Origin: Podochytrium sp. JEL0797
Taxonomy: Eukaryota > Chytridiomycota > Chytridiomycetes > Chytridiales > Chytriomycetaceae
Length of the DNA stretch: 22,954 nucleotides
Assembly (NCBI GenBank): GCA_027596195.1
Contig: JADGJG010000352.1
Coordinates: 1-22,954 of the forward strand
Reading direction: 5' to 3'
Below the pieces are notes generated by a model, which ran no database searches, was not told the origin of the DNA, and worked only from the letters and a program-made list of their open reading frames with translations. Position numbers and translations under genes: made by a program. Below are positions 1 to 10,179 of this stretch, piece by piece (the first letter of the stretch is position 1; each line of letters starts with the position of its first letter).

Positions 1-1008
1 TGCACAGTACACTGAACAGATCCAGTCCTGTATTCGATGGGAGACGTATTGCAGATCGGGACTTCACTGGAGGTTTGAATAACGCAGACGGACGAGGACT
101 GGCAGACTAAAATTCGACAAATGAGATGGAGAGAATTCCAAGATGACCCCGTGCTCAAAACAAATGAGATAATGTACGAAACTGTTGCAATTCTCGCCCG
201 TAAATCCAGACGTGCATTGACATGTTTGTCCTGAGGGTCGGACGGGGCGTGCGCTGTTGACTTGATTCGTGGAGCCGCACACTAATTAAAAAGAATGAGT
301 AGGGTCAAGAGCGTGATATTTTCATCTTGGTTACCTGGAGTCTTGCAGTCCACATTACCGAATCCAACGGGACAGTTGCAAACGGCACCGACGCAAGTTC
401 CAAAATTTGAGCAAGCCTAACCCAAAAAAAAGGATGTATGAATTAATATTTTCGTCAATAGACTCGTTTGTATGGGGAATGTGGGGGGGAGAACAGTTTT
501 GGGTATCACAATCGCCTTCTCCCATTCTCGCCAAATCCCACGCGTTTCTGCGATGGAAACGAACTATTCTTTCGAATCATGCAAAGCTGTAACTGACTCG
601 CAAGTTTTTTGGTTGGGATTTCAAAAAACACGCGACAAGCCGTGAGGTTGTTGCAAAAGCGGAACTCCGACCCAGAATCACGCTTAGGGCATGCGCAAAA
701 AATCGATCACAGACAGAGAGCCAATGAATGGCTACAGATTTTACCTGCGAAGCACAATTGAAACAAACTGGACACGACTGTCGTTTATCGAGAATCGACA
801 AATCCGAAGCTGTCGGATACGCCGGAGCGGCCGTCTCAAAGTTCCGCCTGTGAAGCTTCGTGATGGTGACGGTTTGCGTGATTGTGGTGGTGAGGTTGCC
901 GACAAGAGCGGCTTCCACCTGGACGCGATCTGGAGCCAATAGCAGGAATATGATCATGGACATCAGTGCAGGGTGATTCTTGATGCGCGCAAGTGGATCT
1001 GCTGGCAT
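1..1008 (-). CDS. Secreted EGF-like domain protein, 5' part only (gene continues off the left edge)
   Basis: Rebuilt from the minus strand. Exon 1 (1008-745) starts with ATG and encodes a hydrophobic stretch near residues 15-27 that could be a signal peptide. A Thr-rich segment, a dibasic KR site and a Cys-rich end (CPVCFNCASQ) follow. Exon 2 (416-335) encodes an EGF-like pattern, with CVGAVCNCPVGFGNVDC at its core. Exon 3 (281-178) encodes a second one (TCQCTSGFTGENC). Exon 4 (106-1) stays open to the window edge. Introns 282-334 and 107-177 have GT-AG ends and keep phase. The 328-nt gap 417-744 is long for this locus; a direct exon 1-exon 2 join keeps frame, but a missed small exon is possible. 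EGF-like modules usually act in extracellular proteins, so a cell-surface or secreted product is inferred. Ligand and function are unknown. No other gene family fits better. Confidence 0.6.
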
Positions 1009-1087
1009 TTTGGTGATCCGCGATAAATGACAATTCGTGGATTATTCTTTTTTTTGATTCGTGTGAGAAAAAAAATCAAAGTCAAAA
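1009..1087. promoter_or_regulatory. Shared 79-bp divergent promoter (EGF-like gene / SF3B1)
   Basis: The two start codons (1008 on minus, 1088 on plus) face away from each other with 79 bp between them. The gap has a run of eight T near its middle and a run of eight A near its right end, with no clear TATA box. T/A tracts of this kind are common nucleosome-depleted promoter elements in fungi. That it serves both genes is inferred from spacing alone. Confidence 0.5.
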
Positions 1088-4000
1088 ATGAGTGGTAAGT
1101 TGACTGCGCACTCTGTGTATCTACCTTGTTTGCTAAGGCAGCACACAGACAGCCTTGACGACGAGATTCGCAAGGCGCAGGAGGCGCGCAAGGCGGCGCG
1201 CAACAAGCTCAAGACTGCGGACGAGACCTACCAGAACCCAGACAAGGTGAGTGCCTAGGAGTACTCCTAGTAGTGCTACTATTGGTAGTGCTAACAACAC
1301 ACCACTAGGTCGGACTCTCTTCCGTCACTTTCGACCGCGAGCTCTTTGACAACCGCGTTGATTTGGATGACTACGACTTTGGCGACGGCGAAGGCGACGA
1401 CTTTGCGGCCAAGGCGCGCGGGCTCGCGTCGTACTCGGGGCCGCGCGACGCCATGCGCGAAATGGCCGAGGCCACGGGCGCCGACGACGACTCGGCAGCT
1501 GCCTTTGGCTCGCACAAAATCGCAGACCGCGAAGACAACTACCGCAAACAGCGCCTCGCGCGGGTCCTGTCGCCGAGTCGTAGAGACGCATTTGCCGCCG
1601 GCGGGGTGGATGAAGACTCCGACGCGCGCTCCTACAAGGACGTGCTGAAGGAGGCTGAGCTCGATAGGGAGCATGCGCGCGTCACGGCAAAGGTCGTCCA
1701 GATGCGCAGGGACGCAGAGGACAAGGAGCGCGAGGACAAGGCGAAGGAGGCTCATGCCATCATTGCGTCGTCGGCCGCAAAGGGCAGCGCTGAAAGTGAA
1801 CCCGAAAAGGAGCCCGCGCGCAAACGCCGCTGGGACATGTCTGCGCCCGAAGAGGAGCAACAGCAAAAACCCTCCGACTGGGAGTCCGACGATGTCCCGC
1901 CGCCAAAGCAGTCCAAGTGGGAGACGGACGACGACGCTGCCCCCGCCGCCCCTGCACCCGCTCCCAAAAAGAGAAATCGATGGGACGAAACCCCCGTCGC
2001 CGCCACCCCAACCACCACCGCCTGGGACGCCACGCCAAAGCCCACGGCCGCCGGTGGCGCCAAAAAGTCGCGTTGGGACGAAACCCCCGTCAACACATCC
2101 CAGTTTGCCGCGACCCCTGTTGGCCACATGGGCATGGGCATGATGACCCCGACTGCGGGCCAGATGCAGATCCCCATGACCCCGGAGGCGAGCAACGCGA
2201 TGCGGTGGGAGAAGGAGATGGACGCGAGGAACCGGCCCATGTCGGACGAGGAGTTGGATTCGATTCTTCCAGAGAAGGGGTGAGAACGGTTTCCATTCTG
2301 CGTGAGAATCCCTTCCATTTTTACTAAACAACAACACTCTCGTAATTACAGATACAAGATCCTCGAACCCCCCGGCTCCTACGTCCCCATTCGAACCCCT
2401 GCGCGCAAACTCATGGCCACTCCAACCCCCATGAACGGCGCAGGCGGCTTCATGATGCAAGACGAGACGCAAGAGAAGCCGTTTGAAGTCCCCGCCGAAA
2501 TCGCCGGTGTCGGTGCCCTCCAGTTTTTCAAGCAAGAAGACATGCAGTATTTTGGCAAACTCCTCGACGAGCGCGACGACATGGACTTGAACATTGAGGA
2601 AATCAAGGAGCGCAAAATCATGCGGTTGTTGTTGAAGATCAAGAACGGTACCCCGCCGTTGAGGAAGCAGGCTTTGAGGCAGATTACCGACAAGGCGAGG
2701 GAGTTTGGCGCCGGTCCGTTGTTTAACCAGATTCTGCCGTTGTTGATGTCGCCCAGTTTGGAGGACCAGGAGAGGCATTTGTTGGTACGTGCCTCGCTTT
2801 TTTTGCTTCGCTTTCGCGTCGTACTCACAATCAAACAATCTCCCACACCCATCAACAGGTCAAAGTCATTGACCGTATCCTCTACAAACTCGACGACCTC
2901 GTCCGCCCCTTTGTCCACAAAATCCTTGTCGTGATTGAACCCCTCCTCATTGATGAAGACTACTACGCGCGCGTCGAAGGCCGCGAAATCATCAGTAACC
3001 TCTCCAAAGCCGCCGGTCTCGCGACCATGATTGCCACGATGCGACCCGACATTGACCACGTGGACGAATACGTGCGCAATACGACCGCCCGCGCTTTCAG
3101 CGTGGTGGCTTCTGCGCTTGGGATTCCGGCGCTGTTGCCGTTCCTCAAAGCCGTGTGTCGGTCAAAGAAGTCGTGGCAGGCGCGACACACGGGGATCAAG
3201 ATTGTGCAGCAGATTGCGATTCTGATGGGGTGTGCTGTTTTGCCGCATTTGAAGTCGTTGGTGGAAGCGATTGGGCATGGGTTGGAGGATGAGGAGCAGC
3301 AGAAGGTGCGGACGATTACGGCGTTGGCGATCAGTGGGTTGGCAGAAGCGGCAGCGCCGTATGGGATTGAGTCGTTTGATAGTGTGTTGAAGCCGTTGTG
3401 GGTTGGGATCAAGAAGCATCGTGGAAAAGGGTTGGCTGCTTTCTTGAAGGCGATTGGGTATATTATTCCGTTGATGGATGTGGAGTATGCGAATTATTAT
3501 ACGAAGGAGGTGATGCCGACGTTGATTCGGGAGTTTCAGTCGCCGGATGAGGAGATGAAGAAGATTGTGTTGAAGGTTGTGAAGCAGTGTGCGGGGACGG
3601 ATGGGGTGGAGGCTGGGTATATTAAGGCCGAGATTTTGCCCGAGTTTTTCAGGCACTTTTGGGTGCGGAGGATGGCGTTGGATAAGAGGAATTACAAGCA
3701 GCTTGTGGAGACGACGGTGGAGCTCGCGCAAAAGGTTGGGGTGACGGAAATTGTGGGGAGGATTGTGGAGGATTTGAAGGACGAGAGTGAGCCGTACCGC
3801 AAGATGGTGATGGAGACGATTGACAAGGTGGTGTCGGAGTTGGGAACGGCGGATATCGATGAGCGGTTGGAGGAGATTCTGATTGATGGAATTTTGTACG
3901 CGTTCCAAGAGCAAACGGTGGAGGATGTGGTCATGTTGAATGGGTTTGGAACGGTGGTCAACTCATTGAGTATGCGCGTGAAGCCGTACCTGCCGCAGAT

Positions 4001-5120
4001 TTGTTCCACGATCCTGTGGAGACTCAACAACAAGTCGGCCAAGGTGCGTCAACAGGCTGCCGATTTGATTTCGCGCATCGCGGTGGTCATGAAGACGTGT
4101 GCGGAGGAGAAGTTGATGGGACACCTTGGAGTCGTGTTGTACGAATACCTTGGAGAAGAGTACCCCGAGGTGCTGGGATCCATTCTGCGTGCCCTCAAGT
4201 CGATCGTGAACGTGATTGGAATGAGCAGCATGACGCCACCCATCAAAGACCTCCTCCCGCGTCTCACGCCGATCCTCAAGAACCGACACGAAAAAGTGCA
4301 AGAAAACTGCATTGACCTTGTGGGTCGCATTGCGGACCGCGGAGCCGAGTTTGTGTCTGCGCGCGAGTGGATGCGCATCTGTTTTGAACTCCTCGACATG
4401 CTCAAGGCGCACAAGAAGGGAATCCGACGCGCGACCGTCAACACGTTTGGATACATTGCGAAAGCGATTGGACCGCAAGACGTGTTGGCTACGCTGCTCA
4501 ACAACTTGAAGGTGCAGGAGCGGCAGAACCGTGTATGTACGACGGTGGCGATTGCGATTGTGGCGGAGACGTGTGCGCCTTTCACGGTGCTTCCTGCGCT
4601 CATGAATGAGTACCGTGTGCCTGAGTTGAATGTGCAGAATGGAGTGTTGAAGTCAATGTCGTTCTTGTTTGAGTATATTGGGGAGATGGGGAAGGATTAC
4701 ATTTATGCTGTTACGCCGTTGCTGGAGGATGCGCTTATGGACCGGGACCTTGTGCATCGTCAGACTGCATGCACGACTGTCAAGCATGTTGCTCTTGGAG
4801 TCGTGGGGTTGGGATGCGAGGACGCGTTGATTCACTTGCTCAACTACGTGTGGCCGAACGTGTTTGAAGTGTCCCCGCACGTGATCAATGCCGTGATGGA
4901 TGCGATTGAAGGGATCCGGATGGCGGTGGGGCCGTCGGTGATTTTGCATTACTGCTTGCAGGGCATGTATCACCCCGCGCGTCGTGTGAGGGAGATTTAT
5001 TGGAAGATTTACAACAATTTGTATATGGGGAGTCAGGATACGTTGGTGTCGTTTTACCCGCGGATGGAGAATGAGGGGGCGAATACGTATCAGCGGTATG
5101 ATTTGGATTTGATTGTTTGA
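1088..5120 (+). CDS. SF3B1: Splicing factor 3B subunit 1 (SF3B1/Hsh155 homologue), complete
   Basis: Core scaffold of the U2 snRNP SF3b complex, which clamps the branch-point duplex in the nucleus. Exons: 1088-1094, 1149-1246, 1309-2279, 2352-2784, 2859-5120; introns are 54, 62, 72 and 74 nt, and the joined frame gives 1256 aa (human about 1304). The acidic N-terminal third carries Trp motifs resembling U2AF-ligand motifs, including NRWDETP and SRWDETP. The p14-binding stretch [11 protein letters not shown] follows, then the near-invariant HEAT superhelix (for example [45 protein letters not shown]). The lysine matching human K700 is K652. The 7-nt first exon was chosen because only acceptor 1148 keeps frame, giving [11 protein letters not shown]. 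The N-terminal Trp-motif region looks shorter than in animals. Identity is essentially certain; only the tiny first exon is less so. Confidence 0.97.
1247..1308 (+). other. SF3B1 intron 2 with 16-bp palindrome and CTAAC branch point
   Basis: The intron runs from gtgagt to ctag, 62 nt. Starting nine bases in there is a perfect palindrome CTAGGAGTACTCCTAG (1255-1270). TAGTGCT then occurs twice (1271-1277 and 1286-1292), and the branch-point-like TGCTAAC lies at 1289-1295, 13 nt before the acceptor. Confidence 0.7.
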
Positions 5121-5430
5121 AGAAGCTTTTTGCTTGGGTGTGGTGGGTGGGTGGGTGGGTGAAAATTAAAGTTTTTTTAAATATTGAAAGGATATTATGG
5201 GAGAGGGGAAGGGGATTGGATTGTTGTATCCTTGAAATCAATCCTCGGATAGTTTTCATTATGCGACACGTTTTTCAAACCGCGCCGAAAAAAAAAACAA
5301 AAACAAAAAAACGAGGTGATAGAACACCAAAAAAAACAAAATAGATCTCATCCTTTCTTCAAAGGGGATACTTGAGCTGGCGCACCAAAAAAGCAGATTG
5401 ATTTCCAAATTTTCACCCTCACTCCCCCGA
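5121..5430 (+). other. Intergenic region: SF3B1 3' UTR and IBTK-like promoter
   Basis: This 310-bp gap lies between two same-strand genes. The left part has the G-rich tract and ATTAAA. The right part has A-rich tracts (about 5288-5342) typical of nucleosome-poor fungal promoters. No ORF here has family resemblance. Confidence 0.5.
5145..5159 (+). promoter_or_regulatory. G-quadruplex motif (GGGT)3GGG in the SF3B1 3' UTR
   Basis: Four GGG runs separated by single T sit 24 nt after the SF3B1 stop codon, on the coding strand, so the mRNA would carry (GGGU)3GGG. Single-base loops make the most stable class of quadruplex. An ATTAAA polyadenylation-like hexamer follows at 5165-5170. Any regulatory role is inference. 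Confidence 0.55.
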
Positions 5431-8400
5431 ATGCGCCAACTCTTGACGGCAATCGCCGAGCGCGACGCCGCATGCGTGCAGCGCATTCTAGGCGCGGCAT
5501 CGCATTCGCAACGCTCGGAACTTCTCTCTGCCACGGATGCGTCGGGGATCCCGCTGCTCCTCAAAGCTGCTCGATCTCGCAACAAGTCAATCATCGCCGC
5601 CGTCCTCGACAACTCACCGCGGGAGTGGCCTGTCAATACCTTGGATCCGGAAAGCGGCGGAACGGTGCTTCATTGGGTGCGTGGAGTCCTTGAATTCGAA
5701 TTCATCGTTGCCGAATCTAACCACTCACAGGCTCTTTACGAGGGCTTGCTCGAGATTGCCCTACTGCTACTGAACTCTCGATCAGACTTGGACCTGTTGC
5801 TGAGGGACAATGAGGGCTGCACCTGTTTCGACCTTTTGGATGTGAGTGCAAGTTGAGCTTGGCGATTTCGACACCAGCTGCTGACCAGCCAATATTCTTT
5901 TGCAGCTCACATTCGACAGCACATTGACCAAACTGGGACGAATAAGCGCTCACAGCGAGGAAGATGGAGATTCTGACGATGATGAGTCCCACAGCGTCAA
6001 TGATGGCGCGCCGCATGCCCCCCATGAGGTCAAATACGCCACGTCAGTTTGGACGTGGGGCAAAAACAGCAACCTTGTACGTCTGGTCTCTCGTTGTGCA
6101 TCGAATGCCATACTCAACCACATTTGTTGCAACAGCAACTCGGCCACGCAAACTCGAATGACCGAATCCACCCTGAACGTGTCGAGCTCGCACCACACCT
6201 TCACTTGGAATCTCCCGTCTCATTTGATTCCCTTCTCGAACACAAGCCTTCAATCTCAATGATGAGTCTGTCGAAATTCCACTCTGTGATCGTCACGGAC
6301 CGACACGTGTATGCTTGCGGATTCGGTGTTGGGGGGCGATTGGGTTTGAATCATGAAGAGACGACTCTGATACCGAGTATTGTGCATGATTTGTCGAGTT
6401 CGAACATTGTGTTTGTATCTGCGGGACCGGATCACACCGTTGCGGTGACTGAAAACGGTCGCGTGTTTACTTGGGGATCCAACAAGTGGGGCCAATTGGG
6501 TACGGAAAACGCGAGCGAAAAGGCCTTACTACAGCTGACAACATTTCACATGCGCAGGATACGAGACGCATGTTGGAAACAAGGACCCCGCGGCTGTCTT
6601 GGTTCCCACCGAAGTCACAAACACCCTCAAAAAGGTCAAAATTGTGGGAGCTGCTGCGTCAAAATACCACACTGTTGTCTTTTCCAACACGGGATTGGTT
6701 TTCACATGGGGATGGAATATTGGACAGCTTGGATATGAGCAACAGCCCAACACTAACTCCCCACTCCAGCAAACCCCTCGCAAAATCACGGCCATGCTCC
6801 AAGCCGATATTCTATGCGTCTCTGCCACAAACAACGCGACGGCCATCCTGTTTTCCCGCGGCGAGGTTCACGTGTTTGCCAACTTTGAGACCAAACGCAT
6901 TCAGTTCTCCATCCCACCCCCACCCTTGATGCAAAGCGCCAAAACACATCTCACATCCCACATTGTCAAGATTGTGTCTGGAAACCACCAATTCGCTGCC
7001 CTGTCGATCGACGGAGATGTGTTTTTGTGGTCACCCCCCGTGCATGTGGAGGAGTTTAAATCGACGTGGCAGCAAATGAATTTTCCACAGACGAAACCGA
7101 GGCGGATTTGGAATGCGAGAAATCATGGTTTGAAGGCGAGGGATGTGGCTGTGGGGATCGATTCGACCATTTTGATTGCGACGGAGAGTGGGCACGCTTA
7201 CTGTGGGGTCAGGTGAGCGTTTCTCATTGTTTGTAAGTTGTCCAGAAACTGATATATGAATTGTTCAGGCGCAAAGATGTGAAGGTGAAGGAATCCAATG
7301 GGTTCAAGGACGTGGTGTTTTTCAAGTTCACACGTGTTCCGTACCTTCACAACGTTCACCTTGTGTACGCGAGCTTGTCGGGAGCGTTTGCAGCTGTTCG
7401 ACGCGATTCGCTGCCGCCGAACGTTGTTCCCGGACCTGTCACGCTGCGTTCGGATTTGCGCAACATAATGGTTCTGGATTCAACAGCGGCGAAGACTCTC
7501 CCAGGAGGTCCCTTTGTCGACACGCATCTGTCGGTTTCGTTTGAAGGCGAGGAGTATTTATTGGGAGCGCATCGTGTCCTCTTGTCAGCGCGCAGTCCCT
7601 TCTTCAGGCAGTTGTTTGAGCAGTTGCTCGACGGTAATGTTGATGGTTTGGAAACGGACGCCTTCCATGCGTTCAACTCTGCCGAACTGGCAAGTGGCTG
7701 TTGCATCCGCTTCAAGAAGGAGGTTGCACCCAAGTCTCTCTTCTCTGCTCTCGAGCTTATTTATTCTGGCGGCTACTCGCGCGCCGATTGGGAGGGTTCA
7801 ACCTCCGACCTCTACCCCAACAACGCCAACTCGCGAAGGAAGGAGCCCAAACACCGACCCGTCAATACGTATTTCCGAATCCAAACCGACTTTTACTATC
7901 TCGCACGGCTGTTTGGGGTGGAAGAAACGGCTGGGATCAGTGGTTCTGCGGGCCTGGAGCGGTTTCAGCTTTCGTTGGAGGAATGCAACCCACATGGCGG
8001 GGATGCGTTCATGCGTGGGATTGCGGATGTCGTGTTGGAGTTGCAGGACGGCCGGTTGTTTTGTCATCGGTTGTTTTTGGCGGCGCGGAGTCCGTTTTTT
8101 GATGCCATGTTTGGGTTGGGGTCGCGTTGGAGCTTGAAAAGGGAGCAGGAGGGATCTGTTGTGGTGGTGGAGCTGCGGCACTTTTCGAAAGAGGTCATGT
8201 TGATTGTGTTGGATTGGATTTATACGGACATGAAGCTTGGACACTTGGTGAAGGGCCTGGTTCGGCGTGATTTGATGGCGTATGTGAACGCGTTGATTGA
8301 TGTTTTGAGTGTGGCCAACGAGTTGTTATTGGAAAGGTTGAAGGAGCAAGTTTGTGAGGCGCTGAGTCGGTTGATTGGGTTGGAGAATGTTGTTGAGTTG

Positions 8401-10081
8401 TTGGAGGTGGCGGATGTTTATGAAGCTGCGCAGTTGAAGACGTGCTGTTTGACGTTTCGTAAGTTCGTGTTTGGTTGCCGTTTTGGGGAATCGCGTTGTT
8501 CATTTTCTTTCCACAGTATGCTGGAATCTCTCTTCGGCCATCGAATCCAGGTTGCTCGACTTTGTGCCTGCGTATCTGATCTCGGACATTGAGGCTTCGC
8601 TTCATGAGATGCAAGTCGCAAAGTCGCCAGAGATGCGCGGGGACAACGGATTCTATGCCGAAATCCGGGTCAAAGTCGCGGTGGAAGAGCTCGAGTACAG
8701 ACTTTATCAGTCGAGTGCGGTTGCCAAGGAGGAGCGGGCAAAGGAGCGGGCGATTGTCGTGGAGTCGCGTGCGCATTTGAATGAGGAGCGGTTGAAAGCT
8801 TGGGAGAAACGGAAGAGGGAGGCCAAAGCAGAATCCGATGCTGCCAAGAAGCTCGCCGCCAGGAACCGTATGCCGACTTCATTTGACGACGATTCGCTTC
8901 AGTTTGAAATGGAGTCGCTCGAGCTGGGATCCAACACGGCCGGCCAGACGCCAAAATCAAAGAAGAAGGCTTCGTGGACAAAGTTTGATGCCGCCGTGAA
9001 GCCTCCAAAGTGCGAACTGCCCGCCCCTGCCGTTCCTGCTTCTCCAGTCCTCGCATCAACTCCTACGCGTCCTTGGGACACCAAGGCTCCTCCTAAACTT
9101 TCGTTGAACGAGATCATGAAGCAAACCGAGTCTTCCAAACGGGTTGTTGGTCAAATACCCGTAAAACGGCTGTCTTCTGGCATCCCGCCACCGTCACCAG
9201 TTCTCAGCAAACTCGGAACTCTCGTGAAACCGCACACCGTCTCTACATCTTCAACGAATCCTGTTGCTCCTCGCCAGTCGGCTGCTTCCGCAATCACACC
9301 AACTCCTCTCGTCTTCCCAGAACCCCCCATCAACCACATCCCCATCAAAATTGTGCCCGCCAAAAAGTCCCAGCGGGAACGCAAGCGGGAGTCCATCGAC
9401 ACTGCCACCGTGGGTATCCCTGCCTCCTCGTCACCTTCAGTGGTTACCGACGAGCCCGCATGGAAAATCCCTCAACCGCAAAGCGCACGAATCGATTCCG
9501 CCGAAATCTGGCCCGAAAAGCAAGTCCACGCGGACGACTTTTGGGGAGGCAGCGGCGGCGGTGGCGCGGGTTCTGTGTCCCCCATCGCGAGTCCGTCTTC
9601 GAAATGGGGGTCGGGTACCAAGACGAACGCAGGGGTCGCGGGAGCACGCGCGACGAGTTTTGTGACGGGGGTGGGATCGTCGGCTTCGTTCCCTGCGTTC
9701 AATTCTGGGAAACCGTCGTTGAGTGAGATTCAGGAGGAGGAGATGAATCGGCGCAAGAAGGAGGTGGATTTGAGGGAGACTATTAAGGGAACGTCTTTTG
9801 CTGATATTCAGCGGGAGGAGGAGTTGAGACGCAGGGAGGAGGCGGAAAGGTTGGAGCTGTTGGAGCAGTTTGGCGTGAACATGGTGTTTAGGAACAATGC
9901 TTGGGAAGTGGAGGCTGTGGGTGGTGGTGGCTCGAGTGCTCAAGCTTCGGCTGGAAAGAAAAAGCGGGGGAAGCCGCCACAGGGGCAAACACTGCATCCC
10001 AAAAACGACGGCGGTGCAAGTGGGAAGAAGAAGAGTCGTCCTGCGAATCCAAATCCGCGAACGCCAACGAAAAATAAATGA
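5431..10081 (+). CDS. IBTK-like protein: ankyrin repeats, RCC1-like propeller, tandem BTB domains
   Basis: Exons 5431-5676, 5731-5841, 5906-6076, 6136-6499, 6558-7212, 7269-8458 and 8517-10081; introns 54, 64, 59, 58, 56 and 58 nt; 1433 aa (human IBTK about 1350). Residues 1-119 hold ankyrin-type helices (GGTVLHWALYEGLLEIALLLL). Residues about 160-510 hold RCC1-type repeats (VWTWGKNSNLQLGH, YACGFGVGGRLG, VFTWGSNKWGQLG, VFTWGWNIGQLGYE). Two BTB/POZ domains follow near 599-685 and 768-883, each with an H-R-x-x-L-x-A-R-S-P-F-F signature. The tail is low-complexity and ends with the charged motif GTSFADIQREEELRR. In animals IBTK is a substrate adaptor of CUL3 ubiquitin ligase, and BTB domains usually bind CUL3; that role is inferred here. 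ATG 5431 is the first in-frame ATG. The order ANK-RCC1-BTB-BTB is diagnostic. Confidence 0.9.
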
Positions 10082-10179
10082 TTTGATGGGTTTATTTATT
10101 TCATTCTTTCCAAAGGAACTGAAGGAATGTAGAAAGCAAAACTCTTTTATTTTTAACAAAGATCTGAAGAAAGGAATTT
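10082..10179. terminator. Convergent 3' ends of the IBTK-like and BET genes
   Basis: Only 98 bp separate the two stop codons. AATAAA on the plus strand (10073-10078) abuts the IBTK-like stop, and AATAAA on the minus strand (10146-10151) lies about 30 nt after the BET stop. The 3' UTRs probably overlap, so antisense pairing of transcript tails is possible. Confidence 0.5.

Noticed and set aside
1291..2838. 515-codon open frame on the minus strand
   Set aside because: It lies antisense to SF3B1 exons 3-4, is driven by G/C-rich codons, and its translation is low-complexity with no domain. The plus strand encodes conserved SF3B1.
3162..3914. 250-codon open frame on the minus strand
   Set aside because: It is a shadow of the SF3B1 HEAT region; the His/Leu/Arg-rich translation has no family resemblance.
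5398..5430. Start of the IBTK-like protein at 5398
   Set aside because: That codon is TTG; the first ATG in frame is 5431, and nuclear eukaryotic genes rarely start at TTG.
9437..10159. 240-codon minus-strand frame over the IBTK-like 3' end
   Set aside because: It is antisense to the low-complexity tail of the IBTK-like gene, with Arg/Leu/Ser-rich translation and no motif.
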